Source of the DNA: Longimicrobium sp.
GTDB lineage: Bacteria > Gemmatimonadota > Gemmatimonadetes > Longimicrobiales > Longimicrobiaceae
Reading direction: 5' to 3'
Assembly: GCA_036377595.1 (NCBI GenBank)
Contig: DASUYB010000014.1
Span: 1-64,000 of the forward strand
Length of the DNA: 64,000 bases
Shown in pieces: positions 50,269 to 58,295 of the stretch. Both the position numbers and the translations under genes were made by a program. The notes beneath the pieces are model-generated. The model ran no database searches. It was given only the letters and a program-made list of their open reading frames with translations, and was not told the origin of the DNA. Position 1 is the first letter of the stretch. Each line of letters starts with the position of its first letter.

Positions 50269-50712
50269 CTATCCCGTCATCCCCGGGCGGTCGACGAGCG
50301 TCATGAACGTGCCCTGCATCGTGGCGACGAGCCGCTCCTCGCCGCCGCGCAGGGCGAACACGTCGGCGTTGCAGACGGTGATGGTGCGCCCGGCCTTCTT
50401 CACCCGCGCGCGGGCCACGAACGCCTCGCCGGCGGCGGGCGCCACCAGGTTCAGCTTGAACTCGATGGAGACCACGCCCGCGTGCGGCGGCATCAGCGTG
50501 TACGCCGCGTAGCCGCACGCGCTGTCCGCCAGCGCGCCCACGATCCCCGCGTGCATGAAGCCGTGCTGCTGCGTCAGGTCCTCGCGGTGGGGCATGCGCA
50601 GGTCCACCTCGCCCGGCGCCACGTGCGCGATCTCCGCGCCGATGGTGCGCATGGCCGCCTGCCGCGCGAAGCTCTCGCGCAGCCGCGCCTCGTAGCCGTC
50701 GGGCGCCGTCAC
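50269..50712 (-). CDS. PaaI-type hotdog thioesterase
   Basis: 147 residues from the GTG at 50712 (GAGG about 7 bases upstream); the open frame reaches 50898, but the extra part is unlike any thioesterase. The core has LTQQHGFMHAGIVGALADSA (hotdog helix with H-G-x-x-H-x-G, about residues 45-64) and VSIEFKLNLVAPAAGEAFVA. This is the 4HBT/PaaI pattern for acyl-CoA thioesterases. Cytoplasmic; substrate unknown. Divergent from the methyltransferase gene. Confidence 0.82.
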   Translation of the reverse strand: MTAPDGYEARLRESFARQAAMRTIGAEIAHVAPGEVDLRMPHREDLTQQHGFMHAGIVGALADSACGYAAYTLMPPHAGVVSIEFKLNLVAPAAGEAFVARARVKKAGRTITVCNADVFALRGGEERLVATMQGTFMTLVDRPGMTG

Positions 50713-50856
50713 GCGCCGCCTCGGCGGGGGATGTGGATTCGGTGCATCGTCCGTCAGCAGTTCGGGGAGGGTGGATCTTGCGGGGGCGGCGGCGGAGGCG
50801 CAACCTGCGGCGCATCCATCCCACTCGCCGCCCGACGACGAACGACCCGGAGCCGC

Positions 50857-51615
50857 ATGCCGGCCGACCCCGCGTTCAAGGACCACTTCTCCGGCCACGC
50901 CGACGCCTACGCCCGCTTCCGGCCCGACTATCCCCCCGAGCTGTACGCCTGGCTGGCGGAGATCGCCCCGTCGCGCACCCGCGCGTGGGACTGCGCGACG
51001 GGGAACGGACAGGCGGCGATCGCCCTAGCGGAGCACTTCGGCGAGGTGATCGCCACGGACGCCAGCGAGAAGCAGATCCGCAGCGCCTTCCCGCACCCGC
51101 GCGTCGCCTATCGGACGGCGCCGGCGGAGGATTCGGGGATCGAGGCGGGGAGCGTGGACCTGGTGACGGTCGCGCAGGCGCTGCACTGGTTCGACATCCC
51201 CCGCTTCTTCGCGGAGACGGAGCGCGTGCTGCGGCCGGGTGGCGTGCTGGCGGTGTGGGCGTACGCCGTCTTCCGTACCACGCCGGAGATCGACGCGGTG
51301 GTCGACCATCTCTACCGCGACATCGTGGGCCCGTACTGGCCGCCCGACCGCGCCATGATCGAGCAGGGCTACGCCGGGGTGGAGCTGCCGTTCGAGCCGG
51401 TGGACGCGCCGCCGTTCTTCATGCGCAAGGAGTGGACGGCCGACGACGTGGCGGGGTACCTGGGCACCTGGAGCGCCACCCGCGGCTACATCGCCGCGCA
51501 CGGCAGCGACCCCATCGCCCTCGTCCGCGACGACCTCCGCCGCGCCTGGGGCGACGCCCCGCGCGAGGTGAAGTGGCCGCTGGTGCTGATGGTGTCGCGG
51601 AAGGCGGGAGGGTAG
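50857..51615 (+). CDS. Class I SAM-dependent methyltransferase
   Basis: 252 residues. The N-terminus FKDHFSGHADAYARFRPDYP is typical of the Methyltransf_11/UbiE-like small-molecule group. SAM-binding motif I is AWDCATGNGQAAIALAEHFG (about 43-62), followed by VIATDASEKQ and SVDLVTVAQALHWFDIPRFF with VLRPGGVLAVWAY. Substrate unknown. Start ATG at 50857; there is no strong ribosome site. Confidence 0.88.
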   Translation: MPADPAFKDHFSGHADAYARFRPDYPPELYAWLAEIAPSRTRAWDCATGNGQAAIALAEHFGEVIATDASEKQIRSAFPHPRVAYRTAPAEDSGIEAGSVDLVTVAQALHWFDIPRFFAETERVLRPGGVLAVWAYAVFRTTPEIDAVVDHLYRDIVGPYWPPDRAMIEQGYAGVELPFEPVDAPPFFMRKEWTADDVAGYLGTWSATRGYIAAHGSDPIALVRDDLRRAWGDAPREVKWPLVLMVSRKAGG

Positions 51616-51644
51616 GCAGAGAGAGCGACAGCGACTGCGGCGGA

Positions 51645-52295
51645 TCAGATTCCGAACGTGCGGAAGGCTGCTACGAAGATTGGCTTCGCCCAGTCAGGCA
51701 CGTCGGCCACATCGCAGGTTTCCTCGATCTTGCCATCAGACATCGAGAGGATTAAGCGCGGCTTGGGGCGGCCCCCGGTCCTGGGATCGCTCTCGGCGCT
51801 GTTGTCGAACATGCGAAGCCCCGCAAGGCGCGGGAGCAGCCGGAGCAGGTTCTCGCGGCTTTTCCGATAACGCTCGCGGATCATTCCCTCGGGAATGTCG
51901 TGGCCGCCCGCCTTTACCCTGGCCTTCACGCGCGCGATGTGAAGTTCCGGGCTGTCGAGGCCGACGTACAGGATCTGAACCGCCATCCCCTCGTCGGCTG
52001 CCTGCTCGAGCAACAGCGGGATGGTGTTGCCTCCGAGCGTAGTTTCGAACGCAAACTCCGTCCGCGACGCGATCGCGTTTTCGAGCAGCCTCTTCCCGAG
52101 AAGCCACGCCTCGCTGTTCGCCTGGCTGAGGTCGGTGTCGGGGTTGGTTTCGAGGATGCGGCGCGCGGCCTCGTCCGGGTTGAAGTAGTTCGTCCCGAGC
52201 TTGCGAAACAATGCGCCGGCCACACTGCTCTTGCCGGCACCATTAGTTCCGGCAACGACGTAGATGGACGGCCGTTCCTCGGCCTCTCTGCTCAT
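51645..52295 (-). CDS. Zeta-like P-loop kinase, probable toxin
   Basis: 216 residues from the ATG at 52295, overlapping the antitoxin gene by ATGA. P-loop VAGTNGAGKSS at 14-24 then YFNPDEAARRILE, ASRTEFAFETTLGG and LLLEQAADEGMAVQILYVGL. The ordering matches zeta toxin/AAA_33 nucleotide kinases (P-loop, Asp of the substrate pocket, FETT motif). Arg-rich segment RERYRKSRENLLRLLP could carry the arginines that contact ATP. Zeta toxins phosphorylate UDP-GlcNAc. Its partner here is a Phd-type protein rather than epsilon. Moderately lower GC than core genes. Toxicity is inferred. Confidence 0.8.
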   Translation of the reverse strand: MSREAEERPSIYVVAGTNGAGKSSVAGALFRKLGTNYFNPDEAARRILETNPDTDLSQANSEAWLLGKRLLENAIASRTEFAFETTLGGNTIPLLLEQAADEGMAVQILYVGLDSPELHIARVKARVKAGGHDIPEGMIRERYRKSRENLLRLLPRLAGLRMFDNSAESDPRTGGRPKPRLILSMSDGKIEETCDVADVPDWAKPIFVAAFRTFGI

Positions 52296-52693
52296 GCGGG
52301 CTTCCGTTCGGCCGCCCACACCGCCGCGTCGGCCAGCTCGTCGGGCGACGCCCTGAACGCGGCACGCATCGCCGCCTTCGCCGCGGGCGTCTGCATCTGT
52401 GCAACCATTTCGTCGAACTCGGCGGTGAGAGTGTCCAGGTCCGAGGGGGTTTGCCCTGTCAGTTCCTCGTATCGATCAACCGACAGAATGACCGCCTGGT
52501 TCGCGTTGCGCCGGGTGATGAACACGGTGGCGTTGCGGCCGACGATTTCGAGTACGCGGCCAAACCCGTTCTGCGCCTCGGTCGACGACATGTAGACGAC
52601 CCTGGCGGATGGCGGCCTCGACGCATTTCTCCTGCGCGGAGTAGCGGCCGGGGGCGCCTTTGCCCCGGCTGGATTGTCGTTGCGAGACTTCAT
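52292..52693 (-). CDS. Phd/YefM-type antitoxin
   Basis: 133 residues. A basic disordered N-terminus (about 1-30) precedes the Phd/YefM DNA-binding fold: YMSSTEAQNGFGRVLEIVGR, ATVFITRRNANQAVILSVDR, YEELTGQ. The C-terminal part, helical and acidic (LDTLTAEFDEMVAQMQTP), would wrap the toxin. It is first in a two-gene operon with the zeta-like kinase. A perfect palindrome overlapping its promoter is the likely autorepression site. Confidence 0.82.
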   Translation of the reverse strand: MKSRNDNPAGAKAPPAATPRRRNASRPPSARVVYMSSTEAQNGFGRVLEIVGRNATVFITRRNANQAVILSVDRYEELTGQTPSDLDTLTAEFDEMVAQMQTPAAKAAMRAAFRASPDELADAAVWAAERKPA

Positions 52694-52734
52694 GGTTCCC
52701 CGTCCCTTTGCAGAAAGCCCCGAGCCCCTCGTGT

Positions 52735-52772
52735 GAATTAGCTAAAATGGCTAATTCGTGTTCCGATGTCAA
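52735..52772 (-). promoter_or_regulatory. Promoter and operator of the Phd/zeta-like operon
   Basis: On the minus strand a perfect -35 TTGACA (52772-52767), 17-base spacer, and an AT-rich -10 region CATTTT (52749-52744). The inverted repeat GAATTAGC-N7-GCTAATTC (52735-52757) covers the -10 element. This is where a Phd-type autorepressor would bind. Confidence 0.7.
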
Positions 52773-52791
52773 TCCTGGGCAGATGCAGAAC

Positions 52792-52821
52792 GGCCCGCCC
52801 CGGAAGTCTCCGGAGCGGGCC
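52792..52821 (-). terminator. Hairpin after the sigma factor gene
   Basis: A 13-base stem with one mismatch (GGCCCGCTCCGGA / TCCGGGGCGGGCC), 30 bases beyond the sigma factor stop codon. No T-run. Confidence 0.5.
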
Positions 52822-52851
52822 GCTCGCCAATCTTCTATCCCCGCCGTCCGC

Positions 52852-53547
52852 TCACACCGGCACGGGCAGGAGCATGCGGAAGGAGTTGCGCGCGCGGTTC
52901 AGGCGGCTCTTCACCGTGCCCACGGGAATGCCGATCTGCTCGGCGATCTCCTCGTAGGTGCGGTCCTCCACCTCGCGCATCACGAACGGGATGCGGTGGT
53001 GCTCGTCCATCCGCTCGATGGCCGCGTCGATCGCCTCGCGCAGCTCGCGGCGGTACGCCTCGCGCTCGGGGTTGTGCCCCGTGGCCGCGAACTCCACCGG
53101 CCGGCTCTGCGCGCCGCTGCTGCTCGTCTCCGGGCGCAGCTCGCTGAAGGTGGTCTCGCGCCGGCGCGAGCGGTTGCGGAACTCGTTCTTCAGCAGGTTG
53201 TTCGCGATCGTGTGGATCCACGTGCTGAACTTCCGCGCCGGGTCGTAGCTCTCGCGCGCCCGGTGGATGCGCAGGAAGGTGTCCTGCGTCAGGTCCTCCA
53301 CGCGCTCCTCGTCGTTCAGGCGCTTGCGCAGGAAGCCCTGGATGCGCGGCTGGTACCGCTCCACCAGCAGGCGGAAGCCGTCCCCGTCACCCTGCGTATA
53401 TCGCTGGAACAGCTGCTCGTCGGTCAGCTCCGCCAGGGCGATGCGATTCCCCGGCTCCGAGATGCCGCGCAGCACGCCCCTGCCGGCAGGCTGCTGCGCC
53501 GCATCGAACTGAGCGGCGGCGCTCTTGAGATCGATGGCCGTCTTCAT
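52852..53547 (-). CDS. ECF RNA polymerase sigma factor
   Basis: 231 residues from the ATG at 53547. Sigma region 2 has LFQRYTQGDGDGFRLLVERY and the core-binding/-10 recognition segment VEDLTQDTFLRIHRARESYD with FSTWIHTIANNLLKNEFRNR. Region 4 has RIPFVMREVEDRTYEEIAEQ and IPVGTVKSRLNRARNSFRML. An N-terminal extension of about 40 residues is longer than usual. No anti-sigma gene is adjacent, so regulation may be transcriptional. Its own promoter has near-consensus -35 and -10 boxes with the -10 only seven bases from the ATG. Confidence 0.92.
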   Translation of the reverse strand: MKTAIDLKSAAAQFDAAQQPAGRGVLRGISEPGNRIALAELTDEQLFQRYTQGDGDGFRLLVERYQPRIQGFLRKRLNDEERVEDLTQDTFLRIHRARESYDPARKFSTWIHTIANNLLKNEFRNRSRRRETTFSELRPETSSSGAQSRPVEFAATGHNPEREAYRRELREAIDAAIERMDEHHRIPFVMREVEDRTYEEIAEQIGIPVGTVKSRLNRARNSFRMLLPVPV

Positions 53548-53554
53548 GGTCTTG

Positions 53555-53583
53555 AATATACACCCGCGACCCCCGTTTGTCGA
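53555..53583 (-). promoter_or_regulatory. Leaderless promoter of the sigma factor gene
   Basis: On the minus strand TCGACA (53583-53578), 17-base spacer, TATATT (53560-53555) with TG just before it. Seven bases (CAAGACC) separate the -10 box from the ATG, so transcription should begin at the start codon. No ribosome site is present. Confidence 0.7.
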
Positions 53584-53633
53584 GGGTCGTTCACTGCTGA
53601 ACAAGTGTTAGTAAGTGATTAGAAAGGCGGGAT

Positions 53634-54734
53634 TTACAGCGCCGTCACGCCCCGTTCGCGCCGCCTGCGCACCACCGCGCGGCGCGCATCGGCAACGTTC
53701 ATCCCAGTGAAGATGACGGAGCCCAGCCCGAGCTGGAGATAGAAGGTCAGGAAGCGCCACCCCGCCGTGGCGATGCCGATCACCGCCGCGGGAAGGAGCG
53801 CGGAGTAGACCAGCACGAACGCCGCCTCCGCCCCGCCCGACGCCCCCGGCGTGGGAACGAAGTTGAGCGCGGTGAACACCACCCACTGCAGGAGGAAGAA
53901 GAGCACGGGATCGACGTGCGCCTGCGGGGCCAGGAAGTACGCCATCGCCGTCACCACCGAGTAGCGGCAGCACCACTGGATCCCGGTGATGAGCCACGTG
54001 AGGACGAAGAGCGCCTTCCCGCGCCGCACCACCATCTCCCGCACCTCGCGCACCTCGGCCAGCGTCCGCCCCGTCCGCCGACGCATCCGCGCCGTCCACT
54101 TCAGTCCGCGGCGGCGCGGCGCCTCGCCCAGCGAGCCGATCAGCACCGCCTTCCACAGCAGCCAGAGGGCGAAGAGGATCGCCGCGGCGGTCAGCGCGAT
54201 CAGCGCCACCTTCCCCCGCGCGTCGCGCCCGATCGCACGCAGGATGGGGAGCTCCCACGCGCGCGAGATGACGATCGCCGCGGGGATGGCCAGGGCGAAG
54301 AAAAGCGAGTCCTGCAGCCAGCCGATGGTGACGATCGAGATCGCCCGCGCCTGGGGGACCCCCTTCTGCACGAAGATCCCCCAGCGCATCACCTCCGTCC
54401 CGCTGCTGGTGGGAACGACGGAGGAGGCCAGCTCGCCGCCCAGGGTCACGCCCAGGTTGTCGCGCCAGGTGAGGGGAACGCCCATGAAGCGCCCCCACAG
54501 CCACATCCGCGTGGCGTTGGTGATCCAGGGGAAGAGGGCGAGCGCAAGCGCGAGGAGAAGGTACTGCCGCGGAAGGGTGCCCAGCCGGGCGAAGACGGAG
54601 TGGTCGGTGGCGTACCAGGTCCACCAGAGGTTGGCGACGACGCCCAGGGGGACCAGGACCAGCGCGCTGCGGAAGAGCCGGTCGAAGAGCTTCCGCTTCG
54701 GCGCGTCCCCGGGTGGGGCGGGGCGGCCGCTCAT
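53634..54734 (-). CDS. Flippase-like integral membrane protein (LPG synthase TM/UPF0104 family)
   Basis: 366 residues, about eight membrane helices. Family features include LGVTLGGELASSVVPTSSGT and VFTALNFVPTPGASGGAEAA, the conserved P-T/S-x-G-GG element of the lysylphosphatidylglycerol synthase transmembrane (YbhN/AglD) family. Starts inside the end of the glycosyltransferase gene (ATGA overlap), so the two are coupled; such pairs are usually involved in making or flipping glycolipids. There is no aminoacyl-transferase domain. Confidence 0.82.
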   Translation of the reverse strand: MSGRPAPPGDAPKRKLFDRLFRSALVLVPLGVVANLWWTWYATDHSVFARLGTLPRQYLLLALALALFPWITNATRMWLWGRFMGVPLTWRDNLGVTLGGELASSVVPTSSGTEVMRWGIFVQKGVPQARAISIVTIGWLQDSLFFALAIPAAIVISRAWELPILRAIGRDARGKVALIALTAAAILFALWLLWKAVLIGSLGEAPRRRGLKWTARMRRRTGRTLAEVREVREMVVRRGKALFVLTWLITGIQWCCRYSVVTAMAYFLAPQAHVDPVLFFLLQWVVFTALNFVPTPGASGGAEAAFVLVYSALLPAAVIGIATAGWRFLTFYLQLGLGSVIFTGMNVADARRAVVRRRRERGVTAL

Positions 54735-55876
54735 CGTTCGGCCCGCGGGCGGTAGCGCTCGACCACGCGGCGGTAGCTCTCCAGCAGGCGGCCGTTGATG
54801 GCGCCCCAGTCGTGCTCGGCCGCCGTCTCCCGCGCGCGGCACCCCATCCGCCTGCGCGCCTCGGGGTCGTCCAGCAGCGACAGCACCTTCTCCGCGAAGT
54901 CGGCGGGGTCGTTGGCGCGCGCGATCCACCCCGTCTCTCCCGGCTCGACGAGATCGGGCGGACCGCCGCGGTCCACGACGACGGCGGGAAGGCCGGACGC
55001 CTGCGCCTCGAGGATCACGTTCCCGAAGGTCTCGGTGGTCGAGGGGAAGACGAAGACGTCGCCCGAGGCATACCAGCGCGACAGCGCCTCGCCCGTCTGG
55101 TGCCCGGCGAAGTACGCGTCGGGGAGCTGCTTCTCGAGGTCGCCGCGGATGGGGCCGTCGCCCACGAACACCAGGCGGTAGCGGGCGCCGCGCGCGCGCA
55201 GGATGCGGTCGACGTCCACCAGGTCGGCCAGGTCCTTCTCCTTCACCAGCCGGCTGACCATCAGCAGCACCGGCGTGTCGTCGTCGGCGCCCACGCGCGC
55301 CCGCAGCTCGGGGTCGCGGAAGCGGGGGGAGTAGCGCGCCAGGTCGATCCCCCGCGACCACAGCTCGGTGTTGGTGATCCCGTGCGCCGCCAGCTCGCGG
55401 ATGCTCCCGTGCGAGGGCACGTACACGGCCTCGCAGCGGCCGTAGAACTTGCGCAGCAGGTACCAGCCGAACCCCTCCAGGGCGCCGAGATGGTAGAAGC
55501 GGAAGTAGGAGACGAAGTGCGTGTGGAAGCTGCTGACCAGGGGAACGCCGCGCCGCAGACCGTACTTGGTGGTGCGGAAGGCGACGAAGGTGGGGCTGAC
55601 CACGTGGATCAGGTCGGGGCCGTACTCGTCCATCCGCGCGCTGATCTTGTGCCCGATCGGCGTCGACACCCGGTAGTCGGGACGGAGCGGAACGGGAACG
55701 TTCGGCACCTTCCTCACCCGGTCGGCCCAGGAGATCTCGGGGCCGGGAACGAAGGGCGAGAACACGCGGAAGTCGACGTCGGGCTGCCGCTCCAGGAAGC
55801 CGAAGAGCTGCGCGAGCGTCCGGGAGACGCCGTCCACGAGGGGCGGGAGGCTTTCCGTGACGTAGGCGATCTTCAT
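54731..55876 (-). CDS. Group 1 (GT4) glycosyltransferase, MgtA/PimB-like
   Basis: 381 residues from the ATG at 55876. N-terminal MKIAYVTESLPPLVDGVSRT with the nucleotide-binding loop, acceptor segment LVSSFHTHFVSYFRFYHLGA, donor domain LLMVSRLVKEKDLADLVDVD and the GT4 E-x7-E motif in STTETFGNVILEAQASGLPA. The pattern matches GDP-mannose-dependent alpha-mannosyltransferases such as MgtA. With the coupled flippase-like protein it probably builds a mannosylated membrane lipid. Donor not proven. Confidence 0.88.
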   Translation of the reverse strand: MKIAYVTESLPPLVDGVSRTLAQLFGFLERQPDVDFRVFSPFVPGPEISWADRVRKVPNVPVPLRPDYRVSTPIGHKISARMDEYGPDLIHVVSPTFVAFRTTKYGLRRGVPLVSSFHTHFVSYFRFYHLGALEGFGWYLLRKFYGRCEAVYVPSHGSIRELAAHGITNTELWSRGIDLARYSPRFRDPELRARVGADDDTPVLLMVSRLVKEKDLADLVDVDRILRARGARYRLVFVGDGPIRGDLEKQLPDAYFAGHQTGEALSRWYASGDVFVFPSTTETFGNVILEAQASGLPAVVVDRGGPPDLVEPGETGWIARANDPADFAEKVLSLLDDPEARRRMGCRARETAAEHDWGAINGRLLESYRRVVERYRPRAER

Positions 55877-55987
55877 CGTCCGCGCGCCCGCTCCGTCATC
55901 GCAGTCGTTCCGGGTGGTGCTGGTGGGAGATACAGCCGGAGGTCGGAAATGTAAGCGCCGGGCGCGCAGGGACGACAGGGGATGTTC

Positions 55988-56045
55988 AGGGGACAGGGAC
56001 AGGGGACAGGGGACAGGGGACAGGGGACAGGGGACAGGGGACAGC
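55988..56045. repeat. Heptamer tandem repeat (GGGGACA)
   Basis: About eight near-perfect units of GGGGACA/GGGACA between the divergent glycosyltransferase and the next gene. Further downstream a perfect TTGACA box at 56120-56125 may be the -35 of the gene at 56207. Confidence 0.9.
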
Positions 56046-56206
56046 AGGGAAGGTGGGACCACCCGCATGGATCCCGCGAGCCGCGCCCCAACGACTCAGC
56101 ACTCAGCACTCTTCTCTCCTTGACAATCGCTGCCGCGCCGGGGAGACTTCCGGGGCAGGACTCCAATCTCCCGCATGTTGCCCGTCCGCTCCGCGCCCGC
56201 ACCCAC

Positions 56207-56713
56207 ATGGAACGCCGCACCCTGCTCATCGTCGTGGCCGCGCTGGTCGTCGGCTTCCTGGCGGGCTTCGTCCCCCAGTACACGGGCAAGCGCCACGCGC
56301 AGCGTGACTTGGCGGCGGCGCAGCTGGAGGTGCGGCTGGCGCGGCAGCAGGGGCGGCTGGGCGCGGCGCTCTCCGAGGCGCTGCGCAGCAACTACGAGCG
56401 CTCGCGCCAGCTGATGGCGCGCTACTTCACGGACATGCAGGCCACCGTCGGCCAGGTGCCCGACGCGCGCAGGCGGCAGGCGCTCACCGGCATCCTGTCG
56501 CAGCGCGACGAGATCATCACCCTGCTCTCGCGCAGCCAGCCGGAAAGCGCGCAACGGCTGATGATCCTGTACACGCAGATGTTCGCCGCCGTCGACCCCG
56601 AGGGCACCGTCGCCCCGGCCGTCACCACCGCACCCGCGCCGCCCGCGGCACCCGCGCCCGCGCCCCCTCCGCCCGCCGCGCAGCCGCCCTCGAAGGCAGC
56701 CCCGAAGCAATAG
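56207..56713 (+). CDS. Membrane-anchored helical protein with Pro/Ala tail, unknown
   Basis: 168 residues. One N-terminal helix (LLIVVAALVVGFLAGFVPQY) followed by a helical domain (RDLAAAQLEVRLARQQGRLG, ALRSNYERSRQLMARYFTDM, QALTGILSQRDEIITLLSRS) and a Pro/Ala-rich, probably disordered tail of 35 residues. It looks like an inner-membrane-anchored periplasmic coiled coil. No family recognised. Followed 61 bases later by a TPR protein on the same strand. Confidence 0.65.
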   Translation: MERRTLLIVVAALVVGFLAGFVPQYTGKRHAQRDLAAAQLEVRLARQQGRLGAALSEALRSNYERSRQLMARYFTDMQATVGQVPDARRRQALTGILSQRDEIITLLSRSQPESAQRLMILYTQMFAAVDPEGTVAPAVTTAPAPPAAPAPAPPPPAAQPPSKAAPKQ

Positions 56714-56774
56714 CGCGTATCCCGATCCCCTTCGGCATCCATCACTTCCATCGACCCACCGCGGTACATCTTCC

Positions 56775-57899
56775 ATGCGCAATTTGTTTACGGGCGCCCT
56801 CGCGGTGCTCCTCGCCGCGTCCGCGGCATCCGCCCAGATCCCCACGCGCCCGGCGCTCAAGGCGGGGGCCGATCCCAACGACTGGAACGCGTACTTCGAC
56901 CGCGGCGTGGAGCTGCTGAAGGAGGACGCGCGTGACGCCGACGAGATGTTCGCGTGGGCCGCGCGGCTCGATCCCTCGCGCGCGGAGCCGCTGTACGGGC
57001 GCTACGTGGCCTTCCACATGCGCGACGTGCGGCGCTTCGAGGAGTACCTGAACGACAACCAGCGCGTGCTGCGCGAGCCGGGGGTGATGCGGGCGGACTC
57101 GCTCTACTTCGAGTCGGTGGTGCGCAACCCGTTCGTGCACCGCGGGCTGATCGCGCTGGCGTACGACCAGCTGCCGGGCGAGTGGGGGAACGATTCGTTC
57201 ACCCGCGCGTTCCTGGAGTACGCGCGCGGCGAGATCGACGCGGCCGCGCGCGACCTGTCCGCGCACGTCCGCCGCTCGCCGGGCGATTTCCGCGCGCGCC
57301 ACGCGCTGGCGATGTCGCTCACGCACCTGCGGCGCTACGACGAGGCGCGGGTGGAGCTCGATTCCGTGCTCGCCGCGCTCCGCCGCCGCGACGAGCGCCG
57401 CGTGGCGCGCGTGTACGAGAGCAAGGAGATGCTGCTGTACAGCCTGGGGCTGCTCCATCTCGTGCAGAACCGGCAGGACCAGGCGCGCGAGGCGTTCGCG
57501 CAGGCGGTGGTGGAAGATGCGTCGCAGTGGTACGCGCACCGCGGCCTGGCCCTGGCGCTGGTGTCGGCCGGCCACCCGGCGGACGCGCTCCCCGAGTACC
57601 GGACCGCCATCGAGCTGGCCGGGCCCGACAACCCGATCCTGCTGAGCGAATACGGCAAGGCGCTCTATTCCGCCCGCCAGTACGACGCGGCCATCGAGCA
57701 GCTGTCGCACCTCGTCCGGGTGGCGCCCGACTGGGCCGACGCCTGGCTCGCGCTCGGGAATGCCAACGCCCGCGCGAACAGGAAGGACGCGGCGATCGAG
57801 GCGTTCAACGCCTACCTGGCCCGCGCCCCGCGGAGCGACGCCGACATGGCCGGCCGCGTCCGCGCGCAGGTCGAGCAGCTCCGCGCGGCCGGCAGCTGA
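56775..57899 (+). CDS. Exported TPR repeat protein
   Basis: 374 residues with signal peptide MRNLFTGALAVLLAASAASA (cleavage before QIP). The helical repeats are of TPR type. The clearest are RGVELLKEDARDADEMFAWA, ALVSAGHPADALPEYRTAIE, ALYSARQYDAAIEQLSHLVR and ALGNANARANRKDAAIEAFN, the last two being near-canonical 34-residue units. Probably a periplasmic scaffold. Partner unknown; the preceding small membrane protein is a candidate. Confidence 0.78.
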   Translation: MRNLFTGALAVLLAASAASAQIPTRPALKAGADPNDWNAYFDRGVELLKEDARDADEMFAWAARLDPSRAEPLYGRYVAFHMRDVRRFEEYLNDNQRVLREPGVMRADSLYFESVVRNPFVHRGLIALAYDQLPGEWGNDSFTRAFLEYARGEIDAAARDLSAHVRRSPGDFRARHALAMSLTHLRRYDEARVELDSVLAALRRRDERRVARVYESKEMLLYSLGLLHLVQNRQDQAREAFAQAVVEDASQWYAHRGLALALVSAGHPADALPEYRTAIELAGPDNPILLSEYGKALYSARQYDAAIEQLSHLVRVAPDWADAWLALGNANARANRKDAAIEAFNAYLARAPRSDADMAGRVRAQVEQLRAAGS

Positions 57900-57900
57900 G

Positions 57901-57972
57901 GCGAGATTCTCACGGCGAGATTCTCACGCGGAGACGCGGAGACGCGGAGGAGAGATTCCTCCGCGGCTCCGT
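57901..57972. repeat. Short direct repeats and hairpin
   Basis: GCGAGATTCTCACG repeated twice, then GCGGAGACGCGGAGACGCGG with 9-base period, then a CGGAGGAGAGATTCCTCCG hairpin. It lies between the TPR gene stop and the C-terminal duplicate fragment. Confidence 0.7.
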
Positions 57973-57996
57973 TTCTTTTGAATCGACCGGGCACAT

Positions 57997-58236
57997 TCAG
58001 CGCGCCGGCATCGCCACGATGGTGAAGGGAGATGTGGCTCGGGCGCGCTCCACCACCATCCGTCCGCTCTCGATGGGGATGGTGACCTCTCCGTCCACCC
58101 CATCGTGCGAATCCGGCGCCCATTCCACGTGGATCGACACGCCCCCGCGGTCGTCGACGGGGATCCCACCGTCCAGCATCCGTTCGCGTACGATACGTCC
58201 CGCGGTGTCGCGCGCGACCAGCTCCAGAGGCCGGAT
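57997..58236 (-). pseudogene. C-terminal fragment duplicate of the gene at 58296
   Basis: The minus-strand frame ends in a domain of about 76 residues (LELVARDTAGRIVRERML ... VTIPIESGRMVVERARATSP, stop after VAMPAR). It closely matches the last 76 residues of the neighbouring exported protein (LELVARNAAG ... VTIPIENGRMVIERARAASP, VAMPAR). No start codon with the N-terminal two-thirds is present, so it is a partial tandem duplication. It could in principle be translated by read-through only with a frameshift. Confidence 0.75.
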
Positions 58237-58295
58237 TCGCCCGGTCGTAGATGAAACGGATCGGCGGCCGGCGTTTCTTACGCCGGCTTCGTCCC

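Noticed and set aside
47539-51615. Long plus-strand open frame (1358 codons) ending in the methyltransferase
   Set aside because: Only the last 252 codons (from 50857) are a real gene; the rest is antisense to the M1 peptidase and thioesterase.
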